A stretch of DNA of 40,582 nucleotides, from positions 1 to 40,582 of the IMG/VR virus record IMGVR_UViG_3300042375_000813; one strand, given 5' to 3'. This stretch comes from a virus. The notes under the pieces are model-generated. The model ran no database searches, was not told the origin of the DNA, and worked only from the letters and a program-made list of their open reading frames with translations. Both the position numbers and the translations under genes were made by a program. Positions 8,331-15,769 of the stretch are shown in pieces. Position 1 is the stretch's first letter. Each line of letters starts with the position of its first letter.

Positions 8331-9514
8331 ATCGTACCACAATCATCAATTATCTAATTGCCAAGTCCAAAGCCAAATCCTATCTCGAGATTGGTGTCTG
8401 GAACGGACACAACTTTGACAATATTGTTTGCGCTAAACGTGTTGGTGTTGACCCGTCTCCGGAGAAATTAAAGAATCCGGAACTCTGTAAGGTCATGACT
8501 TCGGATGAATTCTTTGCTCAGAATACCGAGAAGTTTGATGTGATCTTTATTGATGGGCTTCATCATGCGGATCAGGTCTTCAAGGACCTCACGAATGCCG
8601 CAAAGTGTCTGAATCCGAATGGTTACATTGTGTGCCATGATATGAATCCATTGACTCAACGGGCTCAGGAGATTCCATATTCTGGACAGGGTATGTGGAA
8701 CGGAGATTGCTGGAAAGCTCTTGTTAATTTTCGTAAAACAAATTATCTGTATGATGTGAACGTCGTCGATGTCGACCATGGTTGCGGTATCCTTAGTCTC
8801 AAGAAAAATCTTACCGATATTGAATTCCTTGAGGTCAAGGAAGAACTCACCTATGAGAACCTTGAGAAGAACCGCAAGAAGTGGTTGAATCTGACCGACC
8901 GCTACGCTTGGGCACAAGGCATTAGTTTTGATGAGATGATGAATGCCTACGTTGGTGATCCAACCAATGAATATAATAACTACGTCCTTGCTCTTTGGTA
9001 TGACAGTTGCGGCCAGACGGCTTCTGCCATCTCCTATTATATTCGTGCAGCAGAACGCAGTGACATTCCATTGTATCAATACGAGTGTCTCATTCGTGCA
9101 GCACTCTGCTTCCAGCAGCAGGGTACCCGCGGTCTTTCGGTTCGTGGATTGCTGCAACGTGCAATCTCAATTATGCCAAAACGTCCTGAGGCTTATTTCC
9201 TCCTAGCTCGTTATCACGAACGCGAAAGCACCGTTGAGAGCTGGGTGAACTGTTATACCTATGCAGCAATGGCGCTTGAGGTCTGTGATTTTAATTGTGG
9301 CAATCTCCGCACGTGGGTTGAATATCCTGGTTACTATGGTATGCTTTTCGAGAAGGCTGTCAGCGCATGGTGGGTTGGCCTCTGTGAAGATTCGAAGAAT
9401 ATGTTCATCAATCTTTATAAGAACTATCCACTCGATGCAACTCATAAAGGTTCCGTTGTTAATAACCTTAAATTCATGAAGGCGCAATCTGTACTTCTAC
9501 CTTCTGATGTATGA
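8327..9514 (+). CDS. Class I SAM-dependent methyltransferase with C-terminal helical-repeat domain
   Basis: 395 residues. The N-terminal domain (about 1-165) is a Rossmann methyltransferase of the Methyltransf_24 type. It has motif I YLEIGVWNGHNF (19-30), the acidic ribose-binding strand VGVDPSP (39-45), FDVIFIDGLHHADQVFKDL (70-88) and NGYIVCHDMNP (98-108). Residues about 195-385 form amphipathic helix pairs resembling TPR repeats (NYVLALWYDSCGQTASAISY, then RPEAYFLLARYHERES), as found in bacterial glycan-biosynthesis proteins. It probably methylates a sugar or glycan precursor, with the repeats holding a partner or substrate. It overlaps both neighbours by ATGA and has its own Shine-Dalgarno site. 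Methyl acceptor unknown; the methyltransferase call is firm. Confidence 0.75.
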   Translation: MNRTTIINYLIAKSKAKSYLEIGVWNGHNFDNIVCAKRVGVDPSPEKLKNPELCKVMTSDEFFAQNTEKFDVIFIDGLHHADQVFKDLTNAAKCLNPNGYIVCHDMNPLTQRAQEIPYSGQGMWNGDCWKALVNFRKTNYLYDVNVVDVDHGCGILSLKKNLTDIEFLEVKEELTYENLEKNRKKWLNLTDRYAWAQGISFDEMMNAYVGDPTNEYNNYVLALWYDSCGQTASAISYYIRAAERSDIPLYQYECLIRAALCFQQQGTRGLSVRGLLQRAISIMPKRPEAYFLLARYHERESTVESWVNCYTYAAMALEVCDFNCGNLRTWVEYPGYYGMLFEKAVSAWWVGLCEDSKNMFINLYKNYPLDATHKGSVVNNLKFMKAQSVLLPSDV

Positions 9515-11058
9515 GCAAATTAAATAATTTTCCTCCAGTCTATTGGCTCACTCTTGCTGATCAACCAGAAAGGCATAAGTGCATTACAGACCAATTTGCA
9601 AAGTATGGTATTACGGATCATACTCGCATTAATGGTTTTGATGGTCGAGTAACAGATTATCGTAGGAAGGGAGATGTCGTCACTGGCATCTACTTTGACA
9701 TTATGAAGTCGACAGATATTGCGTGTGCAATGGGTCATCTCGCAATGATCAAGCAGTGGTATGATACTTCGACGAGTGATGTTGCCATATTCCTGGAAGA
9801 CGATGTGAACCTTGAGAACTGTGAGAACTGGAGTTTCTCATGGTCCGAGTTCTTTGCCTCTCTTCCGCCTGATTGGAAAAATGTTCAGCTTGCTCAGATT
9901 CGTTCCGATGAAATTAGCGACATTGGCTTTCGTCCACGCATTGCTTCAGATTGGTGCGTCACTGCATATCTCATTCAACGCTCATATGCAAAACAGTTGA
10001 TTGATGATTATTTTGTTGATGGTCGTTTCCGTCTTATTGTTCAGAATGATAAAGAGTGCCAACCAATCGTAGAGAACCTTGTATATTTCCCAGGAGAACC
10101 AAAGTCCTACAGTATCCCACTTTTCACTGAAAAGAATACGTTCTCTTCAACCTTCTATAGCAATGACACGAAGAAGGTCAAGGAGTACAATGCCCTTTCT
10201 GAAAAGTATGTGACAACTTGGTGGCAACAGAATGGTCCCACGGCATCATTGGAATCCATCATGCATAAACCCGTGCCAATGCCCATGATTCCTATGATTG
10301 GAACTGCGGTCGTCACGAATCCAAAATGGGTGAAACGCCTTGTTGAGAGTGTTGATTTTCCTGTCAAGGAATTCTGCATCATCAACAATAACGGACGCGG
10401 AGAGATTGATGCGGAGCTGGATGCTATTGCTGCAACTCCTCATCCATATATTCGTAAGATTAAAGTGGTTCATATGCCTGCAAATCTAGGTGTTCCGGGC
10501 TCATGGAATCTTATGATCAAGTCGTATCTCAAGGCTCCGTACTGGATTATCGTGAATGACGATGTTTCCTTTGGTCGCGGCTTCCTTGCTGAAATGTATG
10601 CGGCAACAATGCGGGATCCATCACTCGGTATCATCCATGGCTTTGAAGGCGACCATAATGTCGGTAGCTGGGACCTCTTCCTTCTACGCGATCATATTGT
10701 TGCTGATTATGGTCTTTTTGACGAGAATCTGTATCCCGCATATAATGAGGATGCGGATTACTTCCTGCGGTTCATCCATAGTCCAATCCGTAAGATGATG
10801 AATCTACGTAGTGATTACTATCATGGAGAGGGCAAGAAGAACGAATATCATACCCATGGAAGCCAGACAAGTAAGAGCGATCCAGTACTCAAGGAGAAAC
10901 TAGACCGCGTAAATCTCATGAACATGGACTACATGACTCATAAATGGGGTAAGGAATGGAGATGGTGTTCTCCGAGCAAGCTTCCATTCGAGAATCGGCC
11001 GATTAGCTATACTTCCTACGACCTTCGGTTCATTCGCCAAAAGTACCTGGGCTTTTAA
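9511..11058 (+). CDS. Double glycosyltransferase: GT25-like domain fused to GT2-like domain
   Basis: 515 residues with two transferase domains. The N-terminal half (about 1-215) has the GT25 hallmarks: PVYWLTLADQPERHKCITDQ (9-28), the RINGFDGR strand (39-46), DIACAMGHLAMIKQWYD (69-85), and the acidic VAIFLEDDV (91-99), where the DD would bind metal and nucleotide sugar. GT25 includes LPS galactosyltransferases and the animal collagen galactosyltransferases. The C-terminal half (about 258-470) is GT2-like: MIGTAVVTNPKWVKRLVES, HMPANLGVPGSWNLMIKSYL, the metal-binding WIIVNDDVSFGRGF (NDD at 349-351) and YPAYNEDADYFLRF. It overlaps the methyltransferase by ATGA and is last in the cassette. It could modify host surface glycan, a virion sugar or the collagen-like fibres around it; the sequence alone does not decide. 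Confidence 0.75.
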   Translation: MSKLNNFPPVYWLTLADQPERHKCITDQFAKYGITDHTRINGFDGRVTDYRRKGDVVTGIYFDIMKSTDIACAMGHLAMIKQWYDTSTSDVAIFLEDDVNLENCENWSFSWSEFFASLPPDWKNVQLAQIRSDEISDIGFRPRIASDWCVTAYLIQRSYAKQLIDDYFVDGRFRLIVQNDKECQPIVENLVYFPGEPKSYSIPLFTEKNTFSSTFYSNDTKKVKEYNALSEKYVTTWWQQNGPTASLESIMHKPVPMPMIPMIGTAVVTNPKWVKRLVESVDFPVKEFCIINNNGRGEIDAELDAIAATPHPYIRKIKVVHMPANLGVPGSWNLMIKSYLKAPYWIIVNDDVSFGRGFLAEMYAATMRDPSLGIIHGFEGDHNVGSWDLFLLRDHIVADYGLFDENLYPAYNEDADYFLRFIHSPIRKMMNLRSDYYHGEGKKNEYHTHGSQTSKSDPVLKEKLDRVNLMNMDYMTHKWGKEWRWCSPSKLPFENRPISYTSYDLRFIRQKYLGF

Positions 11059-11077
11059 AACATCATGATTTAAAGTG

Positions 11078-11085
11078 TATAAATA
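11078..11085 (+). promoter_or_regulatory. T4-type late promoter (TATAAATA)
   Basis: An exact octamer followed by G, 39 bases before the ATG at 11125, in the 66-base gap after the glycosyltransferase gene. A 6-bp hairpin (TTCTGT 11101-11106 with ACAGAA 11117-11122) lies between it and the start codon. Confidence 0.8.
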
Positions 11086-11124
11086 GACATCAACGTCAGT
11101 TTCTGTGGAAAATGAAACAGAATT

Positions 11125-14100
11125 ATGTCTATCGATAAAAACTTTAAAGTCAAAAACGGCCTCGATGTGGCCGGCAACTCAACCGTAACTGGAACACTCA
11201 CTGTTCAGGGTGTTCAAAGTACTCAGGGGCTTACGCGCTTTTTAGTATCCGATACGGATGGCAAATTCTATTATCAGACTGGCGGAACTCAAGGTACGCA
11301 AGGCCTTCAAGGAATCCAAGGTATTCAAGGCATTCAGGGAATTCAAGGGCGCCAAGGTATTCAGGGAACTCAAGGTACGCAGGGAGAACAAGGAATCCAG
11401 GGTATCCAGGGCATTCAAGGAACTCTGGGCACGCAAGGTGCGCAAGGTCTTCAGGGCGAACAGGGCATTCAGGGTATCCAAGGTATTACAGGCATTCAAG
11501 GTGCTCAAGGTCTACAAGGTATCCAAGGATTCAAGGGAACAGAAATTTCGATTGGCGAAACTGCTCCAGCTTATCCAGAACTAAACGATCTTTGGTGGAA
11601 TTCTCTGACGGGTGTGCTCATGATTTATTATGATGATGGCGACACCGCGCAATGGGTCTCTGCGACTGCTGGTATTGTTGGTGCACAAGGTATTCAAGGT
11701 GTCCAGGGTCGTCAAGGCATACAAGGTGTTCAAGGCATTCAGGGTATTCAAGGAACAACTGGTCTTGCTTTCACAATTGCAAAAACTTATCTTTCCGTTG
11801 CGGCATTAACTGCGGACACATCTCCTACTAGTATTACTGCGGGACAGTTTGCATTAATTAATACTGCAGATGTTGAGGATGCGGATAATTCTAAATTGTA
11901 TCTCTGGAATGGAGCTACATATATTTTTCAAAATGACCTTTCGGGTACAGCAGGTATTCAAGGTATCACGGGTTCACAAGGCACTCAGGGTATCCAAGGC
12001 ATTCAGGGTATTGAAGGAATGCAGGGCACTCAAGGTGCACAAGGGCTTCGAGGTTCTCAAGGCGTCCAAGGGATTCAAGGGATTCAGGGAACTGATGGTA
12101 CACAGGGCACGCAAGGTGCACAGGGACTTCAAGGAACCCAAGGTCTTCAAGGCGAACAAGGCATCCAGGGCATTCAGGGCGTGCAAGGTATTCAAGGTGC
12201 ACAAGGCAGACAAGGAACCCAAGGTACACAGGGCATTCAAGGTCTTCAAGGAATTCAAGGCATCCAAGGTGCACAAGGAACCCAAGGTACGCAGGGCATT
12301 CAAGGAACCACTGGTCTTGCTTTCACAATTGCAAAGACCTATCTTTCCGTTGCAGCTCTTGTTGCGGATACGGCGCCAACTGGAATTATTTCAGGTCAAT
12401 TTGCATTAATTAATACAACAAATGTAGAAGATGCGGATAATTCTAAGTTGTATATTTGGAATGGATCAAGCTACATTTTCGTTGATGACCTTTCTGGTTC
12501 TGCTGGTATTCAAGGTATCACTGGTTCACAAGGAACTCAGGGCACGCAGGGAATTCAAGGCATCCAAGGTGCTCAAGGCACTCAAGGTATTCAAGGTCTT
12601 CAGGGAGTGCAAGGTACTCAAGGCGCATTAGGTGTACAAGGAACACAAGGAACTCAGGGTACACAGGGCGTGCAAGGTATTCAAGGACCGCAAGGTACGC
12701 AAGGCATTCAAGGCATTCAGGGTATTCAAGGTGCTCAAGGCACTCAAGGACAACAAGGAATCCAGGGTACTCAGGGTACACAAGGCATTCAAGGAATCCA
12801 AGGTTCACAAGGAACACAAGGACAACAGGGCATTCAAGGAATTCAAGGTACGCAAGGAACATTAGGTACACAAGGTACTCAGGGCATTCAGGGTTTACAA
12901 GGTACTCAGGGTCGTCAGGGTGTTCAGGGTATTACTGGTTCACAGGGTACCGTAGGAACGAATGGTACAAACGGTACAAACGGTGCTCAAGGTATTACCG
13001 GCGCAACAGGAGCTCAGGGCACAATTGGAACAAGTGTAACCGGTGCACAGGGTACTTCTGGCGCAACGATCCTTGGAAGTGCAAATACTTGGACAAACAC
13101 CAATAATTATAGTTCTGGAAATTATATCCGCTTTGGTAATGCATCACAAACAGATGCTAATGATGGTGTTATTGGAGCCGGTGTTTTTGGTACGGGATTA
13201 AATATTGTAGGAACGCAAACATCATCTGGAACCGGAAGACAAGTTCGTATTTGGGGTTCTGTAATTAATGATGCTGGTACTGCATATGTTTATAATACAG
13301 GTACATGGGGAATTAGCATTTCCGGTAATGCTGCAACTTCATCTTCATGTTCCGGTAATGCTGCAACTTCATCTTCATGTTCAGGTAATGCTGCAACAGT
13401 AGGAAGTCTTTCAGTTCATAGCGGTACCAATAATGAAGCAAATAAGATTGTTCGTACCGACGGTAACGGATATATTCAGGCTGGCTGGATTAATAGTATA
13501 TCCGGTGATGCTGGTACCACCGCTATTGCAAGAGTAATTGCTTCTAATGATGCATATCTTCGCTATTACACCCTTGCTAATTTTACTGCGCAGGTCGCGG
13601 CAAATGGTGGTTCCTGGAACGGTAACGCTTCAACAGCAACTTCTGCGAGTTCGGCTACTTTCTTAAATAGCAGTAATTATATTAATCGCGTTGGTTCCAG
13701 TGGAAACGCAAATACCGATTTTAATAATACACCAGCAGGTTCTGTTCGTCACAATGGCGACGATGCAAATTTAACAAACTCGCCCGGCAACGCTTGGTGG
13801 TTTTACGATAATTATCGCCACTCTAATGGCAGTAATTATTGGGGAACTCAAGTCGCTTGGGGTTGGGAAGATAACTCATATAGATTATGTCAAAGAAATG
13901 TTACAGCAGGTACTTGGAGCGGATGGGTTGAGTATTTAAGTACATCAGGAAGATCATTTAGTGGAAGTCTGACAATGACAGGTAACATTACCGCGTATTC
14001 GGATTTATCGTTAAAGGAAGATATTCAAATCATTCCCGATGCTTTAAACAAATTAAAAACTCTACGTGGTGTTACCTTTACGAGAAATGATATTGAAGAT

Positions 14101-14295
14101 AAGGTTAAACGCCATACTGGCGTTATCGCCCAAGAAGTAGAGACAGTTCTTCCAGAAGCTGTAATGACTGACGAAAAAGGAATAAAGAGTGTTGCTTATG
14201 GTAACATGGTTGGTCTCCTCATTGAGGCAATGAAAGAACAGCAAAAGCAAATTGAAGAATTAAAATTACTCGTTCAATCTATTACGCGTAAATAA
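11125..14295 (+). CDS. Collagen-like tail fibre, 1056 aa, with S74-type chaperone
   Basis: The N-terminus (MSIDKNFKVKNGLDVAGNST, then FLVSDTDGKFYYQTGG; about 1-53) differs from the caps of later fibres and resembles common phage fibre starts. Collagen-like Gly-X-Gln blocks (about 54-136, 186-212, 278-396, 462-610) alternate with module B (137-186) and two copies of module A (213-277, 397-461). The next segment includes NGTNGTNGAQG, then a beta-rich head with WTNTNNYSSGNYIRFGN and SGNAATSSSC repeats. The last ~90 residues (YSDLSLKEDIQII to GVIAQEVETVLPEAVM to VAYGNMVGLLIEAM) are an S74 intramolecular chaperone with the usual Ser-Asp-x3-Lys site, and the end is a coiled coil. A trimeric fibre matured by chaperone-assisted folding is likely. 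A late promoter lies 39 bases upstream. Confidence 0.85.
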   Translation: MSIDKNFKVKNGLDVAGNSTVTGTLTVQGVQSTQGLTRFLVSDTDGKFYYQTGGTQGTQGLQGIQGIQGIQGIQGRQGIQGTQGTQGEQGIQGIQGIQGTLGTQGAQGLQGEQGIQGIQGITGIQGAQGLQGIQGFKGTEISIGETAPAYPELNDLWWNSLTGVLMIYYDDGDTAQWVSATAGIVGAQGIQGVQGRQGIQGVQGIQGIQGTTGLAFTIAKTYLSVAALTADTSPTSITAGQFALINTADVEDADNSKLYLWNGATYIFQNDLSGTAGIQGITGSQGTQGIQGIQGIEGMQGTQGAQGLRGSQGVQGIQGIQGTDGTQGTQGAQGLQGTQGLQGEQGIQGIQGVQGIQGAQGRQGTQGTQGIQGLQGIQGIQGAQGTQGTQGIQGTTGLAFTIAKTYLSVAALVADTAPTGIISGQFALINTTNVEDADNSKLYIWNGSSYIFVDDLSGSAGIQGITGSQGTQGTQGIQGIQGAQGTQGIQGLQGVQGTQGALGVQGTQGTQGTQGVQGIQGPQGTQGIQGIQGIQGAQGTQGQQGIQGTQGTQGIQGIQGSQGTQGQQGIQGIQGTQGTLGTQGTQGIQGLQGTQGRQGVQGITGSQGTVGTNGTNGTNGAQGITGATGAQGTIGTSVTGAQGTSGATILGSANTWTNTNNYSSGNYIRFGNASQTDANDGVIGAGVFGTGLNIVGTQTSSGTGRQVRIWGSVINDAGTAYVYNTGTWGISISGNAATSSSCSGNAATSSSCSGNAATVGSLSVHSGTNNEANKIVRTDGNGYIQAGWINSISGDAGTTAIARVIASNDAYLRYYTLANFTAQVAANGGSWNGNASTATSASSATFLNSSNYINRVGSSGNANTDFNNTPAGSVRHNGDDANLTNSPGNAWWFYDNYRHSNGSNYWGTQVAWGWEDNSYRLCQRNVTAGTWSGWVEYLSTSGRSFSGSLTMTGNITAYSDLSLKEDIQIIPDALNKLKTLRGVTFTRNDIEDKVKRHTGVIAQEVETVLPEAVMTDEKGIKSVAYGNMVGLLIEAMKEQQKQIEELKLLVQSITRK
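11533..11682 (+). repeat. Module B, copy 1 (in 11125-14295)
   Basis: 50 codons, KGTEISIGETAPAYPELNDL followed by WWNS, LMIYYDDGD, QWVSATAG. One of four copies of identical length. It always follows a GFK/GLK triplet ending a collagen block. Confidence 0.9.
11761..11955 (+). repeat. Module A, copy 1 (in 11125-14295)
   Basis: 65 codons, opening [20 protein letters not shown], then [20 protein letters not shown] and ending NDLSGTAG. One of nine copies of exactly 195 bp; a small globular beta domain interrupting collagen-like stalk. Confidence 0.9.
12313..12507 (+). repeat. Module A, copy 2 (in 11125-14295)
   Basis: Second module A of the same fibre, 195 bp, [20 protein letters not shown] to DDLSGSAG. 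It differs from copy 1 at several residues and many synonymous sites, so the duplication is not very recent. Confidence 0.9.
13321..13380 (+). repeat. Exact tandem 30-bp duplication in fibre head
   Basis: Bases 13321-13350 and 13351-13380 are identical and encode SGNAATSSSC twice; a third, diverging partial copy (SGNAAT) follows. Identity at synonymous sites shows a very recent in-frame duplication. Confidence 0.95.
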
Positions 14296-14302
14296 TAGTG
14301 TC

Positions 14303-15247
14303 ATGGCACTCCCGAATAATACGACTATTAGTTTAAGTCAGGTTAATACCGAACTAGGATTAACCTCAACTGCAACAATTTCGCTGAATCAAGCTGCAGT
14401 TCGTGCATTGTTTGGTAAATCATCAGGAACTATTTCTATGTCAGATGGATGGGGTAAATCGAACTATACTCCAGGAAGTCAATTCTTTACAAGCTCAGGA
14501 ACGTTTAATGTTCCTTCATATGTTTCATCCGTCACGATTGCAGTTGTTGGAAGTGGCGGTGGTGGCGGTTCGCATATTGGTGGTGGAGGTGGTGGAGGCG
14601 GTATTGTATATGGAACTGTTAGCGTTACACCAAGTAGCGCTATAAGCATTTCTATTGGTGGTGGTGGCGGTGGTGGTTACGGCGGAGGAAACGGTAATTC
14701 AAACTCTGGCGGAAACGGTAGTAATGTTTCATTTGGAGGATATATTGCCTATGGTGGCGGTGGAGGCGGTGGAACTTATTCTGGTGGAAATAGTACTTCG
14801 GGCTGTGGAGGTGGCGGTGGTGGCGTAAATCAATCTGGTGGATCAGGATCACAAGGATATGGTGGTGGTAATTATTCTGGCGGACCATGGCGCGCGGGAG
14901 GCGGTGGCGGAGTTACTACCGCGGGTGGCAATGGTGATCAAAATGGATATTACGGCGCAGGAAATGGTGGCGATGGTAATCGTTGGATGGGTCACAGCGG
15001 CGGAGCTGGTGGAGGTGGTGGTTCAGATTTAAATACTGGCACATATCTAGGATACGTTTCTCAGGGGGGCGGGGGTGGCGGTGCCGCGGGTGGTGGTGGA
15101 CGTGGAGGCGGTCACAATGCAAACGATTCTACAGATTTTCCTGGCGAAGCTGGTCTTGATGGATGGGGAAGTGGCGGCGGAGGTGGAGGTGGCGGTTGGT
15201 GTTCCGGCGGAAACGGTGGATCTGGTTGGGTAATGATTTCATGGTAA
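14303..15247 (+). CDS. Glycine-rich putative adhesin (314 aa)
   Basis: Residues 1-50 (TTISLSQVNTELGLTSTATI, then AVRALFGKSSGTISMSDGWG) match a small N-terminal domain frequent in phage tip proteins ('ISLS.V..ELG....ISL....VR.L.G..SG.ISM.D.WG'). Residues 58-85 form a beta segment, FFTSSGTFNVPSYVSSVTIA. The rest (about 86-305) is very glycine-rich, with many GGGGG runs separated by single polar or aromatic residues, ending GWVMISW. It resembles glycine-rich tip domains of tailed phages; the gp38 adhesin of T-even phages binds receptors through packed polyglycine helices. A receptor-binding tip role is inferred. It starts 7 bases after the stop of a fibre gene, the usual fibre-then-adhesin order in T-even phages. 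The glycine content raises local GC. Confidence 0.7.
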   Translation: MALPNNTTISLSQVNTELGLTSTATISLNQAAVRALFGKSSGTISMSDGWGKSNYTPGSQFFTSSGTFNVPSYVSSVTIAVVGSGGGGGSHIGGGGGGGGIVYGTVSVTPSSAISISIGGGGGGGYGGGNGNSNSGGNGSNVSFGGYIAYGGGGGGGTYSGGNSTSGCGGGGGGVNQSGGSGSQGYGGGNYSGGPWRAGGGGGVTTAGGNGDQNGYYGAGNGGDGNRWMGHSGGAGGGGGSDLNTGTYLGYVSQGGGGGGAAGGGGRGGGHNANDSTDFPGEAGLDGWGSGGGGGGGGWCSGGNGGSGWVMISW

Positions 15248-15254
15248 AAATTTT

Positions 15255-15626
15255 ATGGCACACTTTGCACAAATAGATTCTAACAATAAGGTTACTCAGG
15301 TCATTAAAGTTGATAACGCTCAAGAAAATGAAGCACTCAATTTTATTACGACACAACTTGGATTAAAAGGTACATGGATCCAGACATCATATAACACTCT
15401 GGGTGGAAAACATATGAAGAATGGTACTCCACTTCGTAAAAATTACGCTCTTATTGGATCAACGTATGATGCAGGAAGAGACGCGTTTATTCCGCCTAAA
15501 TTATTTTCAAGTTGGATTTTAAATGAAGAAACATGTAACTGGATGGCACCCGTTTCTCTACCTCGTGGAACCGATAAACGATATAAATGGGATGAGTCCG
15601 TCGTTAATTGGGTTGAAATAACTTAA
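15255..15626 (+). CDS. Small conserved virion protein (123 aa)
   Basis: 123 residues: MAHFAQIDSNNKVTQVIKVD, then GLKGTWIQTSYNTLGGKHMK, YALIGSTYDAGRDAFIPPK, FSSWILNEETCNWMAPV and a closing YKWDESVVNWVEI. I recognise this as a common small protein of T4-like marine phages ('MAHFAK......TQVIVV', 'G.TYD...D.FI.P..Y.SW.L', 'Y.WDE....W'), often beside fibre genes, with no established function. It starts 7 bases after the glycine-rich gene and probably shares its message. It may be an accessory or capping factor for the adhesin. A hairpin with a T-run follows, so it is probably the last gene of this unit. Confidence 0.7.
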   Translation: MAHFAQIDSNNKVTQVIKVDNAQENEALNFITTQLGLKGTWIQTSYNTLGGKHMKNGTPLRKNYALIGSTYDAGRDAFIPPKLFSSWILNEETCNWMAPVSLPRGTDKRYKWDESVVNWVEIT

Positions 15627-15637
15627 ACATCCATTTT

Positions 15638-15645
15638 GATAAATA
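15638..15645 (+). promoter_or_regulatory. Late-promoter-like octamer (GATAAATA)
   Basis: One mismatch from the T4 late octamer, followed by G. It lies just upstream of the hairpin at 15649, so transcripts from it would run into that hairpin. Weaker candidate than 15680. Confidence 0.4.
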
Positions 15646-15648
15646 GTC

Positions 15649-15678
15649 AAACGTTCGAATAATACTCGAAGTGTTTTT
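15649..15678 (+). terminator. Putative rho-independent terminator
   Basis: TTCGA (15654-15658) pairs with TCGAA (15666-15670) around a 7-base loop. The stem is extended by AAAC (15649-15652) and GTTT (15673-15676) across a small internal loop, and ends in a T-run. It lies 22 bases after the 123-aa gene and immediately before a perfect late promoter. Confidence 0.5.
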
Positions 15679-15679
15679 A

Positions 15680-15687
15680 TATAAATA
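15680..15687 (+). promoter_or_regulatory. T4-type late promoter (TATAAATA)
   Basis: An exact octamer followed by G, 82 bases before the ATG at 15770. This gives the longest leader among the fibre genes. Confidence 0.8.
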
Positions 15688-15726
15688 GTTAAATCTATTT
15701 GATAGACCTTGGATCACTTTCATTAA

Positions 15727-15759
15727 AAACCGCAGATTCCCCTACCTTTAAACCGCAGA
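15727..15759 (+). repeat. Direct repeat AAACCGCAGA in leader of 15770 gene
   Basis: AAACCGCAGA occurs at 15727-15736 and 15750-15759, 23 bases apart, in the leader between the late promoter and the ATG at 15770. Function unknown. Confidence 0.6.
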
Positions 15760-15769
15760 ATTACCTAAT

